64,000 nt of DNA from Staphylococcus simiae (GCF_002902085.1 NZ_PPQR01000002.1:34606-98605), one strand, 5' to 3'. Shown: positions 18,121-27,367, numbered from the stretch's first letter. Program-made: numbers and translations. Notes: generated by a model not told the origin, from the letters alone.

Positions 18121-18921
18121 ATGAATGTTGAACAATTAGAAAATTATTTACACATCGATCGTTCAAAATTTGACCAACCTACTTTAGAGGCATTGAATTA
18201 TTATGCACAGCGCTATATGTTGACTGTTCCTTTTGAAAATATTGATGTCCAAAATGGGGTTAGAATTTCTGTTGAAGTTGAGGATGTTTTTAATAAAGTA
18301 GTCAATCATCATAGAGGTGGCTTCTGTTATGAGATGAATACTTTATTTAAAGCTTATTTATTAGAAAAAGGATTTAAACCTGAATTGATGTCAGCAACGA
18401 TACATACACCTGGTGGTGGTAGAAGCTTACCCGGTTCACATGTATCACTTGCAGTACCTCTTAATGATATGTATTATGTAGCAGATGTAGGTTTTGGTGA
18501 TCTACCATTACAAGTGATTCCAATCACGCTACCTGATGAACCACAACCAGTTGAAGATGTGACTGGTACATTCAGAGCTATTTTTGATAGTGACGCTAAA
18601 CAAATTTACTACGTTCAAAAATATGAAAATGATAACTGGAATACAAAGTATGAAGCTAAGTTTGAAGCTAAATTGATTCATGATTTTGATTATAATATTG
18701 AATATAATCAAACGAGTCCGCATTCTACTTTCGTTAAAAGACTATTAATTACGATGCCTAAAGAATACGGTAGAGCAACAATGTCTCAAGATTATCTGAC
18801 GTTAACAAGTCAACATCAAAAGGAAAAATTTGATGTCACGAAAGATAATTATCAACAATTCCTAGCAAAACATTTTGGATTAAATGTTAAAATTAATAGA
18901 ATTGAACAAAAAGATTCGTAG
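18121..18921 (+). CDS. Arylamine N-acetyltransferase (NAT)
   Basis: This cytoplasmic enzyme transfers acetyl from acetyl-CoA to arylamines, hydrazines or N-hydroxyarylamines. The Cys-His-Asp triad is clear: Cys69 in HHRGGFCYEMN, His107 in GSHVSL and Asp122 in VADVGFGD. At 266 residues it has typical NAT length. AAGGAGAGAG lies before the ATG. It is divergent from the efflux pump and followed after 12 bases by the TetR gene. The three probably form one xenobiotic-response unit in which compounds are acetylated or exported. Confidence 0.92.
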   Translation: MNVEQLENYLHIDRSKFDQPTLEALNYYAQRYMLTVPFENIDVQNGVRISVEVEDVFNKVVNHHRGGFCYEMNTLFKAYLLEKGFKPELMSATIHTPGGGRSLPGSHVSLAVPLNDMYYVADVGFGDLPLQVIPITLPDEPQPVEDVTGTFRAIFDSDAKQIYYVQKYENDNWNTKYEAKFEAKLIHDFDYNIEYNQTSPHSTFVKRLLITMPKEYGRATMSQDYLTLTSQHQKEKFDVTKDNYQQFLAKHFGLNVKINRIEQKDS

Positions 18922-18933
18922 GAGAGACCACTT

Positions 18934-19503
18934 ATGCTTGATGAAAATAAAAAAATACGTAGTGATGCTAAACATAATAAGTTAATTATTCTAGAGACAA
19001 TTATTCAATTATCGCAACAAGGCGTTAACATCTCTGAAATGAATATGGCAGACATTGCACGCAAAGCCGGCGTCGGTGTTGGTACACTCTATCGTCACTT
19101 TGATAATAAAGCATCACTATGTACAACGATGATGGATGAACAAGTTGAAGCTATGTTTGATAGTATTGAGCAATTTTTAGACGCCCATCAGAGTGACTCC
19201 TTATATGATAAGCTTTATGGCATACTATCCATTTATATTAATTTGAAAGATAAAAATTTAGAGACCCTCTCTTTTATTGAAAAGTCCGGTCAAAAATCTA
19301 ACTCAATGATTAACATTCCATTTTTTGAACGCTTAAAATTAGTATTACGTCAACAGTTTGAAGGAACAGATGATACCGATGTCGACTTTAAATTAAATGT
19401 ATTATTAAACTCATTTTCTAGTGATTTTTATCAATATATGACGAAGCGTCAAGGATACAATAAAGCACAATTTTTACATCATCTTATTACAACCATTTTA
19501 TAA
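18934..19503 (+). CDS. TetR/AcrR-family transcriptional regulator
   Basis: A 189-residue repressor with an N-terminal helix-turn-helix (NMADIARKAGVGVGTLYRHFDNKASL, about residues 38-63) and a ligand-binding helical C-domain. GGAGAG is upstream of the ATG, and the gene is 12 bases downstream of the NAT gene and so cotranscribed. The natural operator candidate is the palindrome in the intergenic region at 18039-18058, implying control of the divergent efflux gene and perhaps autoregulation. The inducer is unknown. Confidence 0.88.
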   Translation: MLDENKKIRSDAKHNKLIILETIIQLSQQGVNISEMNMADIARKAGVGVGTLYRHFDNKASLCTTMMDEQVEAMFDSIEQFLDAHQSDSLYDKLYGILSIYINLKDKNLETLSFIEKSGQKSNSMINIPFFERLKLVLRQQFEGTDDTDVDFKLNVLLNSFSSDFYQYMTKRQGYNKAQFLHHLITTIL

Positions 19504-19515
19504 TTTACGTACTAT

Positions 19516-19560
19516 ATGAAAAGGGTCGAGACAACAAATCATGTCTCGACCCTTTTCATT
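19516..19560. terminator. strong bidirectional terminator
   Basis: An 18-bp perfect stem (ATGAAAAGGGTCGAGACA and its complement) with an eight-base loop is followed by a T-rich stretch and preceded by an A-rich one. It serves the tetR gene and possibly the convergent DUF308 gene. Confidence 0.85.
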
Positions 19561-19618
19561 ATATTATTGTCATTTAATGTACGATGTTCTAACTTATTAT
19601 TATAATTGTAGCGCAATG

Positions 19619-20131
19619 TTAAGCAAGTGCATCTGTAATATAGATAATACCAACAAACACAAATGTAATAGCAATCATTGTTGAAACAAAAACGATCCCC
19701 ATTAACGGGTTAAATAATAAAATAATACCGAATAGTACGCCTAATATATTGAATAAAATAGACACAATTCTTAAGCTACCGCTACCGTTAAATGTAAATA
19801 GTGCTGCAATAGAACTAAAGATAAACCAAAATGCAAACATATAAATAAAGAATGCTGAACTTGCACCAACATTAAAGATAACTAATAGTCCAAAGATAAT
19901 ATCAATAATACCCATAAAGAGTATCAGACCTTGACTACCTCCTGCTAACACTTTCGCTGCACGACGATAAACAATTTGAATAATCCCATTAATTAACACT
20001 AATAATCCTATCAACCATGTAATAGCATAAAAGTTTTCAACTGGAAAACTAAAAATAAGCACTGCAACGATTAATAAAATGACACCCATAATTAAACTGG
20101 ACCATTTAATACTGTTATTTGATTTTGCCAT
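19619..20131 (-). CDS. HdeD-like DUF308 membrane protein
   Basis: A 170-residue protein with six hydrophobic segments in three pairs, matching the DUF308/HdeD fold (LIMGVILLIVAVLIFSFPV, LIGLLVLINGIIQIVYR, FMGIIDIIFGLLVIFNVG and so on). The ATG at 20131 is preceded by AAAGGA; an in-frame start at 20149 is less favoured. E. coli HdeD contributes to acid resistance at high cell density, but the role here is unknown. It is a single gene. Confidence 0.78.
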   Translation of the reverse strand: MAKSNNSIKWSSLIMGVILLIVAVLIFSFPVENFYAITWLIGLLVLINGIIQIVYRRAAKVLAGGSQGLILFMGIIDIIFGLLVIFNVGASSAFFIYMFAFWFIFSSIAALFTFNGSGSLRIVSILFNILGVLFGIILLFNPLMGIVFVSTMIAITFVFVGIIYITDALA

Positions 20132-20510
20132 ATTTATCATTCCTTTCATAAATAAACATCTTCTATTTTATTTGTATTTTAATATGCAATTGTTAAATTC
20201 CCTTAATACATATTATACAAACACTTTTTTAAAAGTATATTTATTTTATTAATTAAAAATTAAAAATGCCACATCCTCTTTGTTTAAGACCATTCATTGT
20301 AAGTACTGTGATATCAATGTTTCTAAGTTACGAAAACGTTTTCTCCATCTCTTATTCAAGTCACACAACTGCCACAACTACAAAAAAATGTCGACTAATC
20401 ACTCAACCTTACAACTATGTAAGATTCACTTGTTATTTTGTAAGTTTAGATAAAGGCACCTTATTTTTAATGACTTTATAATAACGGTAAGTACAGAAAG
20501 GAGTGAAATC
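20132..20510 (+). promoter_or_regulatory. vraD upstream regulatory region
   Basis: The spacer holds CTTACA-ACTA-TGTAAG (20408-20423), a perfect inverted repeat, and a second TGTAAG at 20439-20444, exactly 21 bases after the first. A -10 TATAAT is at 20477-20482; the -35 position (about 20454-20459, AGGCAC) is poor, as expected for an activator-dependent promoter. A cre-like palindrome GAAAACGTTTTC lies at 20332-20343. In S. aureus vraDE is activated by the BraRS (NsaRS) two-component system, and the TGTAAG repeats are a candidate BraR site. Confidence 0.55.
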
Positions 20511-21269
20511 ATGACATTATTAACAGTTCAACATCTTTACAAAACATATAATGGTAAACAGCCATTTGATGCCTTAAAAGATATTAATTTTTCAATTGAA
20601 GCAGGGGAATTTGTAGCCATCATGGGGCCATCTGGGTCAGGGAAGACGACATTATTAAATGTCTTAAGCTCTATTGATACTATTTCCAAAGGAGATGTCA
20701 TTATTGATGGTGAACATATATCTAAGCTTAATCAAAAAGCACTAGCTAAATTTCGCAAAGAATCTTTAGGCTTTATCTTTCAAGACTATAGTGTCTTGCC
20801 AACGTTAACAGTAAAAGAAAATATTATGTTACCTTTGTCTATTCATAAATTATCCGCAAGTAAAATGGAAGACAATTACCATAAAGTCACTACAGCATTG
20901 GGTATTGATGACCTGGGAAATAAATATCCTAGCGAATTATCGGGTGGTCAACAACAACGTACTGCAGCAGCACGTGCGTTTATTCACCAACCTAAACTCA
21001 TCTTTGCTGATGAACCCACTGGTGCACTAGATTCAAAAAGTGCATCCGATTTATTACTGAGATTAAAAGACATGAATCAACATTTTAATACAACCATTAT
21101 TATGGTTACTCATGATCCAGTAGCAGCAAGTTATGCCCATCGTGTCATTATGTTAAAAGATGGACAAATACATTCAGAATTACATCAAGACGAACGCACG
21201 AAACAAACGTTTTATGAAGATATCGTTCAATTGCAAACTACCCTAGGTGGTGTGGTCAATGACGTTTAA
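20511..21269 (+). CDS. vraD: ABC transporter ATP-binding protein VraD
   Basis: This is the ATPase of the BceAB-type transporter VraDE, which protects staphylococci against bacitracin, nisin and related peptide antibiotics. The 252 residues equal the S. aureus length. Walker A GPSGSGKT is at residues 39-46, the signature is LSGGQQQRTAAARAF and Walker B is LIFADEPTGALD. AAAGGAG precedes the ATG. The 3' end overlaps vraE by 11 bases, so translation is coupled. Expression is expected to depend on the BraRS two-component system, not encoded here. Confidence 0.93.
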   Translation: MTLLTVQHLYKTYNGKQPFDALKDINFSIEAGEFVAIMGPSGSGKTTLLNVLSSIDTISKGDVIIDGEHISKLNQKALAKFRKESLGFIFQDYSVLPTLTVKENIMLPLSIHKLSASKMEDNYHKVTTALGIDDLGNKYPSELSGGQQQRTAAARAFIHQPKLIFADEPTGALDSKSASDLLLRLKDMNQHFNTTIIMVTHDPVAASYAHRVIMLKDGQIHSELHQDERTKQTFYEDIVQLQTTLGGVVNDV

Positions 21270-23148
21270 TCATCTTGTATTGAAAAACTTACTGCATAAT
21301 TTAAAACACTATGCTTTATATTTATTTTCAGTGTTTTTTAGTATTGTCTTATACTTTAGTTTTTCAACGTTACAATTTACGCATGATATTAATAATGATA
21401 GTGCAATTACCATTATTAGAAAAGGTTCGGTAGTTGGTTCCGTATTTTTATTTATTATCATAATTATCTTTTTAATGTACGCAAACTATTTATTAATCAA
21501 ACGACGTACACAAGAATTTGCCTTGTTTCAACTGACTGGATTGACTCGCCATCATCTATTGAAAATGTTGAGCCTTGAACAAATGGTGTTTTTTATTGTT
21601 ACCGGGATGATTGGTGTCGTAAGTGGCCTTGCCTTTTCAAAGCTCTTATTAATGATTGTCACTAAAGTGATGAATATAACAACACATTTAACTATTCATT
21701 TCGAACCTATGGCTCTACTACTTACGTTGGTCATGCTTATCATTGCTTATTTATTAATTATGATACAAAGTGCTTTATTTTTAAAAAGACGTACCATTTT
21801 AACATTGCTAAAAGATCAGATGAATAGAGATGCAGTAAATCCTAAAGTAAGTATCTTAGAAGCTATTGCGGGTGTTCTAGGTGTCGTAATGCTAATATTT
21901 GGTTATTATATGGCAGTTGAAATGTTTGGTACCTTCAAAGCACTGACATTAGCCATGACATCACCATTTATTATTTTGTTCTTAACTGTAGTTGGAACGT
22001 ATTTATTTTTTAGAAGTTCTGTGTCGCTCATTTTTAAAACGCTTAAAAATTTCAAAAAAGGGCGAATCAATATTACTGACGTCGTCTTCACATCATCTAT
22101 GATGTATCGTATGAAGAAAAATGCCATGTCACTGACGATTATAGCTACAATTTCAGCGGTAACGATGAGTGCGCTATGTTTTGCTACTTTATCACAGGCA
22201 AATGCTAACCAAACAATAGCATCTTATGCACCTAATGATTTTAATACATCATCTAGGCAGCAAGCACAACAATTTGAGCAACGTTTGAACAAAGCACATG
22301 TTGCTTTTCATAAGTATTACACTGAAACACTAACCATTGATAATGTTAAAGATAATGTAGTCATACTTGAAAACGGTAGTGATGCTGGTCGTACGAGTAG
22401 TATCGTAAGTTCAAATAAACACGTCCATGGTAATCAAGCTATTGTCACCAATATTAAAGCATTACCAAATGTAATGCGCATCAACACTAATGCGTCTTTA
22501 ACACTGAAAGGACGTCATCATCTAACTGTAAACGCAACACACAAAGATAACACCAAAGTTTACCCTATCGATGTGACCATGAATTCACCTGTCATTGAAA
22601 TTAGTCCTAATAATTATCAACATTTAAAGGCACAACTTAAAAATCAAGATAAAGTGAATACCTTTTATGGATTTAATATCGTTCATGCATCTCAAATGTC
22701 ACAAGCATCACAACTCGCTCAACAAATAACTGGGATTAATTCCGCCCAAGAATTTAAACAGCAGACTGAAGCAACAAATGGAATGTTAATTTTTGTTACT
22801 GCCTTTTTAGGATTGGCATTCTTAATTGCGGCAGGTTGTATCATTTATATTAAGCAAATAGATGAAACAGAAGATGAATTAGATAATTTCAAAATATTAC
22901 AGCGTCTTGGTTTTAGTCACTCAGATATGTTCGCGGGGCTACTATTAAAAGTTACCTTTAACTTTGGTCTACCACTAATCATTGCGCTACTACATTCAAT
23001 TTTTGCAGCTGTTGCTTTTATGAAATTAATGGGCCAAATTTCATTTTCATCTGTGATTGTTGTTATAATTAGTTATACAGTCGTTTATATGTTATTTGCA
23101 ATCATGGCATTTTTACATTCAAATAGAGTAATTAAGCGCGTAGGATAA
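21259..23148 (+). CDS. vraE: BceB-type ABC permease VraE
   Basis: This is the membrane subunit of the VraDE peptide-antibiotic resistance transporter. The 629 residues have the FtsX-type layout of ten membrane spans, with a large extracellular domain of about 200 residues (roughly 310-510) between spans seven and eight, rich in polar residues. I use the ATG at 21259 (MTFNHLVLKNLLHNLKHYAL), inside the end of vraD. In S. aureus it cooperates with the small membrane protein VraH encoded next. No defect is seen. Confidence 0.92.
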   Translation: MTFNHLVLKNLLHNLKHYALYLFSVFFSIVLYFSFSTLQFTHDINNDSAITIIRKGSVVGSVFLFIIIIIFLMYANYLLIKRRTQEFALFQLTGLTRHHLLKMLSLEQMVFFIVTGMIGVVSGLAFSKLLLMIVTKVMNITTHLTIHFEPMALLLTLVMLIIAYLLIMIQSALFLKRRTILTLLKDQMNRDAVNPKVSILEAIAGVLGVVMLIFGYYMAVEMFGTFKALTLAMTSPFIILFLTVVGTYLFFRSSVSLIFKTLKNFKKGRINITDVVFTSSMMYRMKKNAMSLTIIATISAVTMSALCFATLSQANANQTIASYAPNDFNTSSRQQAQQFEQRLNKAHVAFHKYYTETLTIDNVKDNVVILENGSDAGRTSSIVSSNKHVHGNQAIVTNIKALPNVMRINTNASLTLKGRHHLTVNATHKDNTKVYPIDVTMNSPVIEISPNNYQHLKAQLKNQDKVNTFYGFNIVHASQMSQASQLAQQITGINSAQEFKQQTEATNGMLIFVTAFLGLAFLIAAGCIIYIKQIDETEDELDNFKILQRLGFSHSDMFAGLLLKVTFNFGLPLIIALLHSIFAAVAFMKLMGQISFSSVIVVIISYTVVYMLFAIMAFLHSNRVIKRVG

Positions 23149-23272
23149 GGATAATATTATTGCTATTAATGTGCTATTTAGGCGCTACTTATTAATCATT
23201 TACAGCACAAAGATTCAATGCTTACTTTCACATTTGAACAACTATAAATAGATTTAAAGGAGAGGTTTTATG

Positions 23273-23464
23273 ATGAAAATTAAAGAATTCATTGCACAAT
23301 CATATGATGATTTAAAAAACTTAACAATCAATGGGTTTAACATTTTAGTGCTAGCCGTTTTCGTTATTTTATTAAGTAGCTTTACAACACCTATAATTGG
23401 TATACCTGCTGGACTATTAGGTGGCGCTTATTATTTAAAACGTCGTGAAGAAAAAAATCAATAA
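23273..23464 (+). CDS. vraH: Small membrane protein VraH
   Basis: A 63-residue protein with a polar N-terminus (MKIKEFIAQSYDDLKNLTIN) and two hydrophobic stretches (FNILVLAVFVILLSSF and PIIGIPAGLLGGAYYL), ending in a basic KRREEK tail. In S. aureus VraH joins VraDE and is needed for high-level daptomycin and gallidermin resistance. GGAGAGG lies upstream; of the double ATG at 23270/23273 the second has better spacing. It is separated from vraE by 124 bases. Confidence 0.85.
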   Translation: MKIKEFIAQSYDDLKNLTINGFNILVLAVFVILLSSFTTPIIGIPAGLLGGAYYLKRREEKNQ

Positions 23465-23907
23465 TCTTTTAATTATCGAAGCTAGGCAACTAACATGTTA
23501 TATATGTGGCAGTCACTGACATATGTTGTAACATATTAGCAAATTAACGTGTTATCATCCGTGTTCGCCTTGCCGAGATGGGATGAGGTTATAATTTTTG
23601 AAACAATTGATATTTTCCCACCTCATTTTTTACATTATTTATGTTTTAGTAACATATAGATGACATAAATTTAAATTTATTTTTCACTGTCTAAAGGCGC
23701 TACGACAGCCTATTATCATTTTTGAAGCATTACGAAAAAATTATTTTTCACAAATAGCTGTACATTATCGTCAATGATGTGTATAGTTGGACTTACGTAA
23801 TAAAAGCTCGTGAATTTAATTGTAGTGTATTTGTTTAGAATATCCTCTTTTTAAGTTATGAATTTGTTACAAAATATTAAGTGCAAAAGCACATGGAGGT
23901 ATTCTAT
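23465..23907. other. spacer with family-1 element and cspB leader
   Basis: Besides the repeat at 23508-23625, this 443-base spacer contains the promoter and probable long untranslated leader of cspB. Cold-shock mRNAs generally have such leaders. I cannot place the transcription start confidently. Confidence 0.5.
23508..23625 (-). repeat. family-1 dispersed element, copy F
   Basis: In the orientation opposite to copy A it shows GGCAGTCACTGACATATG, a diverged middle hairpin, CGCCTTGCCGAGATGGGAT and a closing GATATTTTCCCACCTCA. All landmarks of the family are present in order, though diverged. Confidence 0.6.
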
Positions 23908-24108
23908 ATGAATAACGGTACAGTAAAATGGTTTAACGCAGAAAAAGGTTTTGGTTTCATCGAAAGAGAAGAAGGCGGAGACGTATTCGTACATTTCACT
24001 GGTATTGCTAGCGATGGCTACAAAACTTTAGAAGAAGGTCAAAAAGTGACTTTCGAAATTACTGAAGGTCAACGTGGAGACCAAGCAGTTAACGTACAAA
24101 CTGTTTAA
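23908..24108 (+). CDS. cspB: Cold-shock protein CspB
   Basis: A 66-residue OB-fold RNA chaperone with both RNA-binding motifs: RNP1 KGFGFIE and RNP2 VFVHF. The start is the ATG at 23908 with GGAGGT seven bases upstream; the frame is open further upstream but without family similarity. It lies after vraDE/vraH, matching the location of cspB in S. aureus. A terminator follows at once. Confidence 0.9.
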   Translation: MNNGTVKWFNAEKGFGFIEREEGGDVFVHFTGIASDGYKTLEEGQKVTFEITEGQRGDQAVNVQTV

Positions 24109-24121
24109 TCTTATATATGAT

Positions 24122-24152
24122 AAAAGCCAGCTCAAATGAGCTGGCTTTTTTA
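24122..24152 (+). terminator. terminator after cspB
   Basis: The stem AAAAGCCAGCTCA / TGAGCTGGCTTTTT is followed by TTTAT, about 14 bases after the stop. Confidence 0.9.
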
Positions 24153-24173
24153 TATCTATTTTTAGATCAACCG

Positions 24174-24243
24174 GGTCGTTGTCAAATTCAGTTGATGTAT
24201 AAATTTTGGGTTCTCTGTCAAATTAGACTGATGTATAAATTTT
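24174..24243. repeat. two tandem family-2 end sequences
   Basis: Two direct copies of about 35 bases, 24174-24208 and 24209-24243, each read GGT(T)C...TGTCAAATT then (A/T)G(A/T)(C/T)TGATGTATAAATTTTG. The second starts GGTTCTCTGTCAAATTAG and matches the family-2 terminal repeat. This looks like solo ends left by two insertions or by internal deletion. Confidence 0.55.
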
Positions 24244-24358
24244 GAATGTCATATAATCAATTTAAATCAACCTTGTTTGCCATACGATATGGTGCGATGG
24301 ACATTAACGATAGAAAGACAGCGTTCATCTTCTAACCTTTCTATCCGCTTCACATCAC

Positions 24359-25555
24359 CTATTTAATAATATCTATCAATTCTTTTTTCGATGCTGAACG
24401 TGCTGGAATCCAACCAAAGATAACTCCAATTAATGTCGATACACCTACTGCTAAGATTACTGAGGATAGACTGACGGAACTCTTAACCATGTCAGGCGTA
24501 GCAAGATCTACTAACCACGCAATAATGATTCCTATAATTAAACCTATGATACCTCCAATAATACATAGCACGACGCTCTCCACTAAAAATTGAATTTCGA
24601 TATCTCGTCCTTTGGCCCCAAAAGCACGTCGAATAGCAATTTCTTCTGTACGTTCGGCAACAGAAATATACATGACATTCATCACACCTATACCGGCAAT
24701 AAATAACGATATACCTGCAACTGCTGCGACAAAGTATGTAATTGTATCCAATACTTTGCCAATGGATTTCATCATTTCTTCATTATCAACAAAGGCATAC
24801 TCACCTTCAGAAATACCCGATGCTTTCTTATTCAGCTCTTTTTGAACTTTCTTTGCCACATCTTTTTTATTGTAGCCATCAGCAACAGTCACTTTAAGTT
24901 GTGGTATTCCCTGGGATAAATCACTCATATAGACATCAAACGTCTTTGATGGTACCTGTGCTACCGTTTTTAAAGGCATACCAGCTTCATCAGTACCACT
25001 AGCATCACCAATACCTACAACTTTAAATCCTTCTCCATTAATATAAATGGTTTTGTTGATAGCATCATTATTGAATACTCTTTTAGCGAGTTTACTATCA
25101 ATAACTGCGACTTTTTGTTGTAATTCATTGTCATCTTTTGAAAAACCATGCCCTTTATCAACAGTAGTCACTTGTGATTTTTTTTGAACATTGACATCAC
25201 CACTACCATGAACATTCGTGGTCTTCGTAGCATATGAACTATCCTTGTTTTCTTTTATATTAGCGCTTTTTACACCTTTAACTTGTTCGGCAATGCTAAT
25301 ATCTTCCTTATTGAAAGGATTGTTTTTAGGTGGTTTTAAATTTTCCGTATTAAAATTGATGGTTGCCTGATTCTTACCCGCACCTGCATCATTAAATTGT
25401 TCACTCGTCGTTTTCTTAAAACCATTACCTAATGACATAATGGTAATAACAGCTGCAATACCTATAATAATACCAATCATTGTAAAGATGTTACGTCTTT
25501 TATTTTTTAAAATTGAACGAAATGCCACAGCAATGACATTAGAAAAATTACTCAT
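24359..25555 (-). CDS. MacB-type ABC permease (YknZ-like)
   Basis: A 398-residue permease with the MacB topology: one N-terminal span (NIFTMIGIIIGIAAVITIMSL), a large extracytoplasmic domain (about 45-270), then three C-terminal spans within the FtsX domain (VAGISLFIAGIGVMNVMYISVAERTEEIAIRRAFGA). It overlaps the ATPase gene by 8 bases. It is closest in layout to B. subtilis YknZ, part of YknWXYZ, which protects against the SdpC toxin. The substrate here is not known but is probably a peptide or toxin. Confidence 0.85.
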   Translation of the reverse strand: MSNFSNVIAVAFRSILKNKRRNIFTMIGIIIGIAAVITIMSLGNGFKKTTSEQFNDAGAGKNQATINFNTENLKPPKNNPFNKEDISIAEQVKGVKSANIKENKDSSYATKTTNVHGSGDVNVQKKSQVTTVDKGHGFSKDDNELQQKVAVIDSKLAKRVFNNDAINKTIYINGEGFKVVGIGDASGTDEAGMPLKTVAQVPSKTFDVYMSDLSQGIPQLKVTVADGYNKKDVAKKVQKELNKKASGISEGEYAFVDNEEMMKSIGKVLDTITYFVAAVAGISLFIAGIGVMNVMYISVAERTEEIAIRRAFGAKGRDIEIQFLVESVVLCIIGGIIGLIIGIIIAWLVDLATPDMVKSSVSLSSVILAVGVSTLIGVIFGWIPARSASKKELIDIIK

Positions 25556-26234
25556 GTATCAGCACCTCTTCCTTTTGTACGCGACCATCCAGAATATGAA
25601 TGATACGATCCGCACGTGCTGCTACTTTAGGATCATGTGTCACCATAATCATTGTCGTACCTTTTTCTTTATTTAATTTAACAAAGAGTTCCATAATATC
25701 CTTTGATGTTTTAGAATCTAACGCACCTGTGGGCTCATCAGCAATAATAAATTTAGGTTCATTGACAATAGCACGCGCAATAGCGACACGTTGTTGTTGT
25801 CCACCAGATAATTTATTGGGTAAGACATTTTCCTTATCTTTAAGACCGACATCATGCAGTCTGTCTAATACTTTTTGTTTTCGTTCTTTACCACTCATAC
25901 CATTGTAAATGAGGGGTATACTAACATTTTCTAAAATCGTATTATTTTGGATCAGTTTAAAGTTTTGAAAGACAAAGCCTACTGTTTTATTTCGTATTTC
26001 AGCAAGTTTATTATCAGAGCTTTCTTTGTAATTATTACCGTCAAAAAGATAGTTACCCTCATACCCACGATCAATGAAACCTAAAATATTAATTAGAGTA
26101 CTCTTACCTGAGCCTGAAGGTCCCATAATAGCTATAAACTCACCTTCAGCTACGTTGATATTAATATCTTTTAAAATGTGGTTGGTTTCATTACCATTTT
26201 TGAAGTATCGATTGACGTCTTTTAGTTCAATCAT
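25548..26234 (-). CDS. MacB-type ABC ATPase (YknY-like)
   Basis: A 228-residue ATPase with Walker A GPSGSGKST (about residues 39-47), signature LSGGQQQRVAIARA and Walker B FIIADEPTGALD, typical of the LolD/MacB/YknY group. It overlaps the upstream membrane-fusion gene by four bases (ATGA) and the downstream permease gene by eight, so the three are translationally coupled. All motifs are intact. Confidence 0.9.
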   Translation of the reverse strand: MIELKDVNRYFKNGNETNHILKDININVAEGEFIAIMGPSGSGKSTLINILGFIDRGYEGNYLFDGNNYKESSDNKLAEIRNKTVGFVFQNFKLIQNNTILENVSIPLIYNGMSGKERKQKVLDRLHDVGLKDKENVLPNKLSGGQQQRVAIARAIVNEPKFIIADEPTGALDSKTSKDIMELFVKLNKEKGTTMIMVTHDPKVAARADRIIHILDGRVQKEEVLIHE

Positions 26235-27367
26235 GATGACACCTCAACTTTTTCTCCATCATTTAGATTTCCTTTAGGATTTTTAAGTACTTTATCGCCT
26301 GCTTTTAGACCTTTTTTCACAATAATTTGTCCGTTATTTCTATCAATTTTAATTTCTCTTTTATGAATTTTATTGTTGTTATCAACTACAAAAACTTGAT
26401 TATCTTTTGTTAAGACATTGTTAGGTAATTTCATTGTTTTTAATGGTATTTTGGCATCTAAAGATAGTCCCGGTCTAACTGGAATATCAAGATCTCCGAT
26501 AACTACAGTATATTTAGATGGTTCTCCTGCTTTACCACCTGAAGGCACATTAACTGTTGGATTAGAAGCCTGTGCTGCTGATGCTTGTTCTTCATTACCT
26601 TGTTCTCCACTTGCACTGTTGGCAGCGCTACTTGCACTTGTCCCACTGTTAGCACTATCTTCAAAGCTTGTGGGTAATTGATTAATTTTAATAATCTTAC
26701 CTTCACCTTTTTTACCGTTACTATTAATCGCAACATTGACTTTATCTCCAACCTTAATCTTATCTATATCAAATTCAGAAACCGTTGTTTTAATTTCAGG
26801 TTGATTAGAAATTAATTGCAAAATAGGCTGACCGTCGCCCACATTTGACTCATTTTGAATATTAATTGTCCCGTCGAATGCAGCATACATACTGTCATTA
26901 AGTTGTCTGTCATGTTGAGATAATTGTTGTTGCGCATCATTTAAAGCACTTTGATCTTGCGTTAACTTTGTTTGTAATTGTTGGTTATTAGGACTTTTAT
27001 TAATTTCTTCATAATCTTTATTGACTTGTTGTTGTGCTTGGTCAACTTTATTAGCAAGGTCTGTTCTTTTACTTGCATTAGTATTATAGCTAATGAGTTG
27101 AGTTCCTTGCTTCACTTTTTGACCATCTTCAACAGCAGCACTTAAAAATGTCCCAATTTGACTATTATTATTATATGTTTTAACAGATTGAGGTGATGCT
27201 TTACCTTCAATACTAATAGGTGTTTCTTCTTTTACTTTATATGTATCATAACCATTACTACTTTTATCACCAGAGTGATTCACTTGTTTAATAATAAAAG
27301 CGATAGCTAGTAGTAATACAACAATAACTATAGCTATAATTGTCCAAATGATTGTCTTTTTCTTCAT
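26231..27367 (-). CDS. Membrane-fusion/HlyD-like subunit (YknX-like)
   Basis: A 378-residue protein with an N-terminal membrane anchor (IIWTIIAIVIVVLLLAIAFI), a lipoyl-like segment around GTFLSAAVEDGQKVKQGTQL, a coiled-coil hairpin (about 105-160, rich in Q, N and K) and a beta-barrel domain (FDIDKIKVGDKVNVAIN). A low-complexity Ser/Ala/Gly/Gln insertion (about 235-275) interrupts the barrel region. Such adaptors work with MacB-like permeases in Gram-positives without an outer membrane. It is the first gene of the leftward operon. Confidence 0.85.
   Translation of the reverse strand: MKKKTIIWTIIAIVIVVLLLAIAFIIKQVNHSGDKSSNGYDTYKVKEETPISIEGKASPQSVKTYNNNSQIGTFLSAAVEDGQKVKQGTQLISYNTNASKRTDLANKVDQAQQQVNKDYEEINKSPNNQQLQTKLTQDQSALNDAQQQLSQHDRQLNDSMYAAFDGTINIQNESNVGDGQPILQLISNQPEIKTTVSEFDIDKIKVGDKVNVAINSNGKKGEGKIIKINQLPTSFEDSANSGTSASSAANSASGEQGNEEQASAAQASNPTVNVPSGGKAGEPSKYTVVIGDLDIPVRPGLSLDAKIPLKTMKLPNNVLTKDNQVFVVDNNNKIHKREIKIDRNNGQIIVKKGLKAGDKVLKNPKGNLNDGEKVEVSS

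Noticed and set aside
20266..20481. A 71-codon open frame in the vraD upstream region
   Set aside because: No ribosome site or recognisable similarity, and it covers the regulatory repeats and promoter of vraD.
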